A stretch of DNA of 64,000 nt, from positions 372,001 to 436,000 of the forward strand of contig JABYQQ010000020.1 in the NCBI GenBank assembly GCA_022605405.1, in the 5' to 3' direction. Below, one piece after another: positions 47,156 to 56,059 of the stretch. The stretch is from Earliella scabrosa (Eukaryota; Basidiomycota; Agaricomycetes; Polyporales; Polyporaceae). The stretch's first letter is position 1. Every line of letters starts with the position of its first letter. The position numbers and the translations under genes were made by a program. Under the pieces are notes generated by a model. It ran no database searches, was not told the origin of the DNA, and worked only from the letters and a program-made list of their open reading frames with translations.

Positions 47156-49667
47156 ATGAAGCTCGGTGACCGCTTCACAAAGCTCTACCACAAGCTCTTT
47201 GGCGACGACGTCCTACAGTCGGCACTAGCGGGCACAATCAAGACGTTGAAGACTGGACGTGGCTTGGCTGGGCTCGCGCCTGTCCCAGGGCTGCCAGAAG
47301 TCTTGGATGTTCTCATCGAAATCCTGGAGAAGGTGCAGGTATGCGTTGTGTGCTCATACCATCACTTTATTTCTCACTGCAGCGTGCAGGACACCCGGTC
47401 GAATGAGGACGCCATGAAAGGACTTTGCGAGCAGGTTGATGGGGTGTATGCCGCCATTCGGGCCGCTGCAGACACCGTCCATCGAGAAGTCGACCAGATC
47501 CCAGCCGAGTGTCCAGATCAGACGGGCGCCAAGACACAGCTGCGCACCAGCCTCAGCACGGGTCTCGTCACTCCCATGGAGCAGTTGCAGAAGTGCGTTT
47601 GACCTGATGCTCATGTACTCTCAGCTATCTAACGAGACATGTAGGTCGCTCGACCAGGTCCACGCAGAAGCGGTCGCGCTGGCCGGCAAGCCGTGGTATG
47701 TCCGATTCTTCCATAGCAAAGCCAATACGGATGCTATCAATGGCATGAAGGAGAAGATCAACCAGGCATGTCAGACGTTCCAGGTAGCTACAGCTCTTCA
47801 GCCTCCATGCAAAAGTCGTTGACGCTTTTGTTCGCAGTTTCAGGGTACAATCACTATCGAGGCGTTGAGTCGAACCACGTTGAGAGAACTCATGGTACGT
47901 TCTACGTTTCATCCATCCGAGTGCACGGAAGCATGCTCATGGGCACTTGTAGAAGGAAGGTTAGTGATACTCTCACACCAATTCGAGCGAACATTCCGTT
48001 GATTCGTGCATAATTTGTTAGTCCATGCGAGAATTCTGAAGGATCTCCGCCCTTTGGATGGCGCGTCATATCGTTCCGGGGCCAACGCGGGCAAGGCACA
48101 TTATCTTCAGGCTACTCGAGAGAACGTCTTTCGCGAACTCGACGGGTGGGTGGAAGCCAGCGGCAAGACCGGGGCCGACAATCGCGTCTTTGTGCTCGTC
48201 GGGGCCGCCGGGATGGGCAAGTCCACCATCGCATTCGAGTTCTGTCGACGTCTCGACGAGTCCGAACGCTTAGGAGCGTCGTTCTTCTTCACCCGGGGTC
48301 TGCAGGGTCCGAACTCGGCTCTCTCCTTCTTCAACACCATTGCCTTCCAGCTTGCAACCCTCCAACCGGATGCTTTCCATGATGCGATCATCTCCGCGGC
48401 CCGCGAGCATCTGAAGAGAGGGGGCGGCGCACAGCAACAGCAGCTGGAGTACGCGTGCCATGACTTGTTGCGAGGACCTCTCAAGACGCTGTCCGAATCC
48501 GGATCTCCTTCCCCAATTTTCGTCGTCGTCGATGCTCTGGACGAATGCACAGCCGAGGAAACTGATGGCGTCGCTTCTTTGTTGACACTCCTCCTCTCCT
48601 GCACCGAAACCCCTTCTTCACCCCTTCGCATCCTGCTCACCTCACGCCCGGAACCGGAAGCTATTCGCAACATCCTGGACACTCACAGTCATGTCCTCAG
48701 ACGGACGTTCCATGACATCGGTGACGGCCAGTGGCCCGGGACGGAGGCTATCAGGCGCGACATTGAAGCCGTGATACGCGACAAACTGTCCAAGCATCCG
48801 GCGACCCTCACCTGGTCCACCGCCGATCCTACCATCATCGAGAGGCTTGTACGCGAGTCTGAGGGTGTATTCGTGTACGCAAGCACTGCGGTCGACTTCC
48901 TATGCCAAGGGCATCTGAGCATCCAGTCGCTCAATGAACGTCTTAACCTCCTCATGTCACCGGACAGCCACACCACACTCCCCCACCTCGACAATCTCTA
49001 CCTCACGGTGCTTGAGACCGCATTCCCTGCTCACACCATGTACGATAAGCTGCTTGTCCGCATTCGGCTGGTCCTCAAAGCACTTGCCGTAGGCGGATCT
49101 GTACGCGGCGTGTGGGCTCTTGCGATCATCATCGGCATTACCTGGGACGAGTTCATGTCCGTCGTAGATCCTCTCCAAGCCGTCATTGAAGTTCAGGACA
49201 GAGACAATGCCCAGACCGGTCCCGATCTTTGGATCACGCATACAACTTTCCGCGACTTTCTCCTTGACCCAGCAAAGATGAAGTCACTTTCTCGGCCGGA
49301 GTTCCACGTTGACGCTGCCCAGGCACACAAGACCGTCGCACTCGGGTGCATGCAGGCTGTGTTGTACCTCATGGAGAAATACTTGCCGGAGCTACTAGGA
49401 AACAGCTCTGAACTACACAAGCTCCAATCCAAGGATCTACAGAACCGGATAGAGACGAGGCTGGAAAAGAACGTTGACGAAGCCCGCCGCTATAGTTCTC
49501 TGTTATACTATGTGTGCAATTATCTGGGTAAACATCAGGAGCTCTCGACATCGGTTCGGATGTCCGTGGAGGAAACGGAGACTGCCAAGAGATATAATCA
49601 GATCCCACCTGATGTAGTCTTTGCACTTTCGTATGCGGCTAGTAACGTACAGTACAGCCATTTGTAG
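47156..49667 (+). CDS. NACHT-domain NLR (STAND NTPase), best-preserved copy
   Basis: Complete predicted gene of 744 aa. Exons are 47156-47338, 47390-47592, 47645-47783, 47838-47894 (57 nt), 47953-47959 (7-nt microexon AAGGAAG) and 48022-49667; all phases agree. Residues 1 to about 195 form helices (LAPVPGLPEVLDVLIEILEK; DAMKGLCEQVDGVYAAIRAA; MKEKINQACQTFQ) resembling the MLKL/HeLo-type four-helix bundle that can act on membranes in cell death. NACHT follows: Walker A GAAGMGKST near 257-265, Walker B VVVDALDEC near 367, then LRILLTSRPE. The winged-helix part carries HTTFRDFLLDPAK, and the protein ends about 140 residues later with no WD40, ankyrin or TPR repeats. The start at 47156 follows a short leader and aligns with the helical start of the dual-NACHT gene. 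It is close in sequence to the first gene of the window. Confidence 0.9.
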
Positions 49668-49710
49668 ATCAAATGACATTTTCGAGTTTTTGAATCTTGG
49701 TTTGTCCGAC

Positions 49711-50427
49711 CTAGAAGCCAAGAGAAGGGTCAACGACACGTTGATCTGGGCTGCGTTGATATTGTACCTTTTGAGCGCAGCTGAGGCGACTACGGGCACC
49801 TGCTGCATCTTCGACGTTCTGGACGATCGCATTTCGGCACGCGTCGTTGGTGTTCTTGGCGAGCGACCCCGAGTCGGAGCCCGTGGGCGCGTCGAACTTC
49901 TGTACAAGCATCGGCGTTTGCGGGCGTAAAGTTATGGGTGTGGATGGACACGATGGGTGTTGGTGCGGTTGTTTTCGGACAGACGAAGGTCTGCGAGATG
50001 TGAAGATGGCTATAAGTAAGCACACCCCCCCGAACGCGTCGAACACACAATTCTTGAATAGAAGGGCGACACAAAGTGAAGTGCGTCCCAACGGCGCGCA
50101 TGCACCTTCCATCCATCCATCCTTCGTCTTCTCGACACGTACCGCGTTGTCCCACCTGCTGACCATAATGTTAGCTGTCAGGAAGTAAGTGCAAGGACAC
50201 CCGGAAGAGGTCAAGCATTGAGTGCTTACTCGAAGGTGGGACTCAAGGGTATTGGATATTGCCCTGGGTCGTCGTTCGTCGTGCGTCATCCATGTCTTTG
50301 TTCTACATCGTGCTCGCCCTCTTCCACATTCAAAAGATTGAACATTCCCTGCTAGAGTCGACGTCATCCTGCCTCTTCTCGACTGGTGGCCGGTAGTCGA
50401 TCGTGTGCCAGTGTCGCCCATACTCAT
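49711..50427 (-). CDS. hypothetical ORF 3' of the NLR gene
   Basis: A 238-codon frame convergent with the NLR at 47 kb, almost touching its 3' end. A plausible acceptor (ATCTCGCAG near 50000) precedes a segment with protein-like composition (KFDAPTGSDSGSLAKNTNDA). A short hydrophobic stretch (FGGVCLLIAIF) lies just before it but is probably intronic. This may be the last exon of a small, spliced gene. I do not recognise a family, and the upstream half looks random. Confidence 0.28.
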   Translation of the reverse strand: MSMGDTGTRSTTGHQSRRGRMTSTLAGNVQSFECGRGRARCRTKTWMTHDERRPRAISNTLESHLRVSTQCLTSSGCPCTYFLTANIMVSRWDNAVRVEKTKDGWMEGACAPLGRTSLCVALLFKNCVFDAFGGVCLLIAIFTSRRPSSVRKQPHQHPSCPSTPITLRPQTPMLVQKFDAPTGSDSGSLAKNTNDACRNAIVQNVEDAAGARSRLSCAQKVQYQRSPDQRVVDPSLGF

Positions 50428-52640
50428 GGTCCTAACTCGTTCGTCTCGGACTGAGACGCCCGACTGTCCTACATGACCTCGCCTTGCCCAGGTGGCGACC
50501 GTTCGTCCCCGACACGCACATGTTTCCTGGCACGCTATCGACCGACGACGAAGGCACGCCGAAGATAAATGTTAGAGCAAGTGACCCCAGATCTTCCCCG
50601 TCTGTGTCGTCTGCGATCTGGTGCGTGACCCCGTGCCATGCACTGGAGCTGCTTGTATCCATTGATATTGAGCAGCAGCAGAACGGCGATACCCCGTCGT
50701 TCGCGTGCTGGGCCCTGTATCTCGCGCACAGCGACTCACCGGCCGGCACCACGTAAATTATCGACTTCGATGAGCGAACTGAGCGCCATGAGAGCTTAGC
50801 GAAGTAGATGGCCATACTCGCGTCGACGACCGCTCCATTCCATGCAGGCCCTAGAGCCGAGGAGGTCCCCGAGCTATGTACAAGAGCCATGACGGCTTCC
50901 ATGCCCATGTCTGCTCGCTGTCAACTGCGCCTTCCGTGAGTTGACGTCCGACGTGACACGCCGACGCGAAGTATGTTGGAGGCGGCGAAGGCGGTTCGAT
51001 TGCGCTGTCTGCGGAGTTAGTGCAAACACGTCGTGGCCGTCGTGGACTATGGGAGGGAGCTCGAGAGGTTGCGCCCGGGTCGCTGCGGACAATTAACATC
51101 GTATCGCCCTACTGATAAACGGGAAACTTCGTCTCAGCATACACATACAAGGTGTAAAACATTAGGTAGGACTCTTACACGGTTCATCTCCAGGCGCTTG
51201 ATCAGGAGGCTACGGGGCCACGCGCATTGGTGATCCTGTAGTTGTCCAGCGAGGAATATATGTACAAAGCCTCATGAGTCGAGATGCTAGCGGATGTAGA
51301 TAGTGAGACGTACCTGGCGAGACAGAACCGCCCCCACCGCACCCCATGTGCATGCTTCGTGGTGTCTACGGTCACACCACGGGAGCCGTGTGCCTCCTCG
51401 TTGGCCTCCGTGCATGTAAGTCGGTGGGATTGACGTAGTGTTGAGTCGTCCGAGGTCTGAGGGCATGAGCAGCTAGCGAGACTGCTCGTGGTCTTCGACA
51501 GCATCGCGTGTGCAGTACTACCCCTCATCCTGAGCAGGGGAAGACATGTGGGTCCAGGTTCGCAAGACAAACGATTTCGAGTCCATGTTAGCCATTGGGA
51601 ACAACGTCGATGGCATCTTGTAAGGGTGGCAGAAGAACGCGGAGGACTACACGGCAACGTGGACAGAGAGAGAGCCGGCGGCATAGGGAGCCAGGACGAT
51701 GACAAGTCGTAGCGAACGAGTCCGGAGATGTCGCGCCAGGAGGAAGCTGTGGTGTTACTTCGCGTTCTCCCAACCTGACGAGAATGACGAGGAATCGCGC
51801 GGAGCTGCGAACCGTCGTTGTCATCGCATTCGCAGATGCTCGAGCATCGGCTGGTCGCGGCGTGCTGCTGAGTGCCACAGGCCGGCGACGCCAATTGGGA
51901 GGGGGTTTGCTAGATCCCAATATGCATATCTTGCGTGTGGGCAGGTGATCAAGGGCACGACGGAGCCAATCGGGGATCCCTACCATGCGACCCCTTCCGT
52001 CGAACTCCCATCCACCATTGCTCTTGTGTGGGTTCTATGTATCTTGTCGACGCGAGTGGTCCTGCGAACGGGTCGTGGACGAACAAGAGATTGCGCATGA
52101 TCGAACGTGGTCATGAAGAGGTGTCCCGTTCAGATGAGAGTTCAGGGGACTGACAAGAAAGGTTTCAGCGATTTTACGGCGAGAAACGAGAAGAGATGCG
52201 CACAGACGGTGCGAATGCATGAAATCTGTCTCCCACTTTGAAAGTGATATGGTCCAAAAAGCGACTGCAAAACCCATTATGATTGCAAGCGTACAGGGTG
52301 AGGTTGCGGATACGTCCTTGTGGCTAGCGGGCATCCATAACGTACAAACGGTCCTAGTCAGTGGAGGTACTTGCAACGCCGAGGGAAGGACACACCTGAG
52401 GCCTGATAACGCGACATCACCGCGACCGCCCTACAATCGCAGCGCCCGTCTACACGCCCTCCTCCACTACACTCTGCTTTCTAGTCAAAGATCGGAACTG
52501 CGACCGGAGGCCTGCCTGGACCATCGTGGATGGGCAGGAGCACGCCGCGGTGCATGCGAGCTTGACCGTGGCATAATTTGCGTTGAATGTCATGCATGTG
52601 CCTTGAGTTCGTTGACTACCTGAGGGGCGACATCTTGACG
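50428..52640. repeat. composite dispersed repeat, copy 5 (A-B and tail)
   Basis: Block A at about 50430-51200 (CGTGACCCCGTGCCATGCAC near 50623; TCAGCATACACATACAAGG near 51133), block B at about 51200-51900 (GTGAGACGTACCTGGCGAG near 51303), and the donor-like block D at about 52390 (GACACACCTGAGGCCTG). Order and strand match the other copies. The telomere-like motif is not kept here. No gene is supported. Confidence 0.5.
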
Positions 52641-53426
52641 ACAGTGAAGAGAGAGGGACCACGAGTCTTACTAGGCCTTGTCTGCGAGGCATGGAGGAGT
52701 GGCGAAGCCGATACGAAGACGGGGAGAGCATTCAGGTGAGTATGCAGCGAGCTATGAGGAGGGGAAGCTCCGCGGCCGAAGGAGAAGCTGTTGCAGGCGC
52801 GTTTCCAGGGTCTCGAGATCAACTCAAAAGGTCGAAAGGCCGGAAGGAGGAGAGAAGGCAAAAGACGCCAACTCACACCCCACAAATACCACACTGGACC
52901 GGCCGGGCCGGGATGGGCCGCCTGCGGCCGCTGAGCGCTGACCTGTCTGGGGCTCTTCTCCGACTCGGAGAACTTCTCGTCCCCGTCCACTGGCCTCGCA
53001 GCTCTGTCCGTGGTTGGTTCGACTTCCGGCACGCTCATCATCATGGTTCTCGAAAGTGAAACCTCGCTGATCTTGCTCGTCAGTAGGCTGGCGTCTCTGA
53101 TGAGTCTCACATACCTGTGCGAGATAGCAGTCAGTAAGCGTTCTTCCTCTATCTGGCCTCCCTGAATTCGCTGACGCATCAATCCGTCATGACAGGACGA
53201 GGCAGCTGACATGCTCGTACTGGTCCGTGGCACAACACCGTTCATTTAGGCACCGTCGATGGAGGCAATCGAAATCCGAGCTACGCCATAGATACGCTTG
53301 TGGGCCACGTCTGCATGAATCTGTTCACGACTCGCACAACCCCGGAAGACGCGCTGACATGTATCACAAATACATCACTACAGTCCCGACAACTCTTCGA
53401 CTGCAGCCTCCACTACACAACCTAGG
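52641..53426. other. outer flank of the palindromic locus, weak ORF
   Basis: A minus-strand frame (52616-53245) has a coding-like middle (EVSLSRTMMMSVPEVEPTTD) but random ends. A GC-rich patch near 52880-52920 (CCGGCCGGGCCGGGATGG) recurs at 58.70 kb. From about 53230 to 53426 the sequence is a diverged inverted counterpart of 55832-56030, extending the homology beyond the identical arms. Confidence 0.35.
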
Positions 53427-53459
53427 GTCTCTTTGGACTCATGGACTCTGAGTAGATGC

Positions 53460-53839
53460 CTACTCAGCTTCGGCCTCGGCCTCGCCCGCCGCAACAGGCT
53501 CATCCAGAGCCCGTACCGGAAGGTCCCTGACCGAGCCGTCTCTATAGACAAAGCTCGTCGACTGATGGATGGTGTTCTACACGAGAGTCAAGATTATATC
53601 AGTGGTTCGCTCGTGAAAGATCGAAGGAGCGTACTGACATGGTAGACTTCCACAGTGAGATGCTCCCTGGGCTCGGCAGCGGTCCTGGACCAGTCCCGGA
53701 TGACGAAGACGAAGTCGCTGTCGCGCGGGCTCACCGCCATGCGGTACAGCTGAGTCGACTTGTCGACTGTCTCGCGGATGAACCTGCGAATGTCCGCGTG
53801 GCGGTCAAGGGGAACTCGGTCGCCGAAATTGATGGTCAT
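53460..53839 (-). CDS. small protein of unknown family, left palindrome copy
   Basis: Predicted 105-aa protein from exons 53839-53639 and 53576-53460 on the minus strand, with a 62-nt intron in phase 0. It begins MTINFGDRVPLDRHADIRRF, continues with RETVDKSTQLYRMAVSPRDS and FVFVIRDWSRTAAE, and ends in an acidic Ala-Glu tail (GEAEAEAE). An acceptor-like TCAG directly precedes the ATG, so the leader is probably spliced too. There is no signal peptide, membrane segment or known motif. The nucleotide sequence is identical to that of the gene at 55419-55798, which points away from it; the two are divergent, about 1.6 kb apart. I do not recognise the family and infer no function. Confidence 0.65.
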
Positions 53840-54067
53840 CTGAGCGGCAATAGATCTCGGTTAGAATCGAGACCTTGTGCAAGGGCTGTACCGGGACTGG
53901 GTGATACTGCAGAACGTACTGTGAGCGATACTTCTGCTAGTGGTGGGATGTAAGCGAGGTTGCGCTGAATGTTGATGACAATGTTGGTATGCTCACCGGT
54001 AGGTCTAGCTAGCTGTTGTGCGATGAGTAGGAGGGGTGGACTGCAGTCATTCTCTGGTCTACTGCAC

Positions 54068-54075
54068 CTTATATA
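54068..54075 (-). promoter_or_regulatory. TATA box of the left palindrome gene
   Basis: TATATAAG on the minus strand about 230 nt before the predicted start codon, leaving room for a leader with an intron. It is identical to the box at 55183 in the other arm. Confidence 0.55.
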
Positions 54076-54207
54076 CTCTCGTCCGCAGGTACAGCACTCA
54101 TATTGGTGACCCACCATTGTCAGTATGGCAGACTCCTTGGTATGTACAGAGTTAACCTTACGTGTGGTTTGTCGCCGACCGAGGTCACATTGTACCAGCG
54201 GTGCGCC

Positions 54208-55050
54208 GAATGGACGTGAAAAATGCTGGGAATATACTGCGAACGCCAATAGGTCATGGGTCCAGGTTCACTGAGGGCTAGATGTGTCAGTGAACACGCA
54301 ACGAAACGGAAATTCCTGTCCGCAGCAGCTAAGAAGCACAACAGATGACTTGTGGACGCCCGGAATACACTACCACCGACCTATACAGTGGACGTGAAGC
54401 GTGACACATGCATAGAATCTGTCAAACACAGACGTATGTATATGGACATGCCATGGGTCACGATGTAAGGTTGAAGTAGACGAGCGCACACCGTTCGGTC
54501 TGGCCAATGCTCCCTGTAGCTACCTTGTTGTCGCAGCCCCCGCCGCTCTGACTCCGGCTGCCAAGTGAGAATGCACGGCCAAGAGGCTAGCATGATTGAC
54601 CATCCAAAATGGTGTATCATAACATAGTCGAGCACTTAAAGTAATGGCAAGCGCATTCTGAGCCAGCATGCATATACACAATGTAGACGACTACTTCACG
54701 ACGCCGCCGCCTTCAAGGCAGAATGACCAAAAATGAGCTCGCGGGCTCCGCTAGACACCGCCGTTGCACCGATCCCCAGTCGTAACCAGTTAACTCTCTT
54801 CCCTCGCACACACACCAGAATGGCAGGCCCACATACATACGTCTTTGTGTGACAGTTTCTATGCATATTTCACGTCCACTGTCGACACCGGAAGTACTAT
54901 ATTCCGGACCATGTGTTGTGCTTCTCAGCCGCCGGGGACAGGAACAGCTGTTCCGTTGCGTCGTTAACTGACACATTTAGCCCTCATCAAACCTAGCCCC
55001 ATCACCTACTGGCGCTCGGAGTAGCTTCCGTACATTCTTCGTGTCCAGCG
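54208..55050. other. centre of the palindromic locus: diverged inverted halves
   Basis: The two halves facing the centre (near 54629) are still recognisable inverted copies. For example TTCCTGTCCGCAGCAGCTAA on the left corresponds to TTCCTGTCCCCGGCGGCTGA on the right after reversal, and CAGTGGACGTGAA occurs in both. Identity is clearly lower than in the arms. It is the shared upstream region of the two divergent small genes. No other gene is seen. Confidence 0.65.
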
Positions 55051-55182
55051 GGCGCACCGCTGGTACAATGTGACCTCGGTCGGCGACAAACCACACGTAA
55101 GGTTAACTCTGTACATACCAAGGAGTCTGCCATACTGACAATGGTGGGTCACCAATATGAGTGCTGTACCTGCGGACGAGAG

Positions 55183-55190
55183 TATATAAG
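55183..55190 (+). promoter_or_regulatory. TATA box of the right palindrome gene
   Basis: TATATAAG in the context GAGTATATAAGGTGC. A long open frame runs through this site (55141-55422), but transcription from here would begin downstream of its start, which is why I start the protein at 55419. Confidence 0.55.
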
Positions 55191-55418
55191 GTGCAGTAGA
55201 CCAGAGAATGACTGCAGTCCACCCCTCCTACTCATCGCACAACAGCTAGCTAGACCTACCGGTGAGCATACCAACATTGTCATCAACATTCAGCGCAACC
55301 TCGCTTACATCCCACCACTAGCAGAAGTATCGCTCACAGTACGTTCTGCAGTATCACCCAGTCCCGGTACAGCCCTTGCACAAGGTCTCGATTCTAACCG
55401 AGATCTATTGCCGCTCAG

Positions 55419-55798
55419 ATGACCATCAATTTCGGCGACCGAGTTCCCCTTGACCGCCACGCGGACATTCGCAGGTTCATCCGCGAGACAGTCGACAAGT
55501 CGACTCAGCTGTACCGCATGGCGGTGAGCCCGCGCGACAGCGACTTCGTCTTCGTCATCCGGGACTGGTCCAGGACCGCTGCCGAGCCCAGGGAGCATCT
55601 CACTGTGGAAGTCTACCATGTCAGTACGCTCCTTCGATCTTTCACGAGCGAACCACTGATATAATCTTGACTCTCGTGTAGAACACCATCCATCAGTCGA
55701 CGAGCCTTGTCTATAGAGACGGCTCGGTCAGGGACCTTCCGGTACGGGCTCTGGATGAGCCTGTTGCGGCGGGCGAGGCCGAGGCCGAAGCTGAGTAG
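55419..55798 (+). CDS. small protein of unknown family, right palindrome copy
   Basis: Predicted 105-aa protein, identical to the product of the left copy. Exons are 55419-55619 and 55682-55798, with a GT-AG intron of 62 nt (donor GTCAGT, acceptor GTGTAG) in phase 0. The second exon reads NTIHQSTSLVYRDGSVRDLP and closes with a run of Ala-Glu pairs. A probable leader intron runs from GTACGT near 55341 to the TCAG just before the ATG. Identity of the two copies at nucleotide level, including introns, shows recent sequence exchange and not only protein conservation. Short size and an unspliced alternative (55141-55422 plus-strand frame) leave some doubt. Confidence 0.65.
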
Positions 55799-56059
55799 GC
55801 ATCTACTCAGAGTCCATGAGTCCAAAGAGACTCCAAGTTGTGTAGGGGAAGCTGCAGTCGAAGAGTTGTCGGGACTGTAGTGATGTGTTTGTGATGCGAG
55901 TCAGCGTGAGCTCATGATATATCGTTTGCGTCGTCTTCAGGCGTTGTGCGAGTGGTAAACTGATTCCAGCCGACGCGGCCCACAAGCGTGTGTATGGTGT
56001 CCTCCATCGAGAGTCACTGACTCAATGAACGGGATACATATTATAGCCCACTTGTCAGC

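Larger units (their letters stand above)
53427..54207. repeat. left arm of a large inverted repeat (781 bp, apparently identical)
   Basis: Every position x here pairs with position 109258-x in the right arm (55051-55831), with no indel along the whole length and no mismatch where I compared the two. On both sides of the identical core the homology continues at clearly lower identity (about 53230-53426 outside, 54208-54450 inside). The arm contains a full copy of a small two-exon gene and its TATA region. Confidence 0.9.
55051..55831. repeat. right arm of the large inverted repeat
   Basis: Mirror image of 53427-54207 with a constant coordinate sum of 109258. The match ends sharply at both sides: at 55832 outside and 55050 inside the sequences begin to differ at several of the next bases. 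Diverged homology continues to about 56030. Confidence 0.9.

Noticed and set aside
55141..55422. 93-codon ORF before the small palindrome gene
   Set aside because: The TATA box lies inside it, so it is unlikely to be translated from its own start; the downstream half is probably leader and intron.
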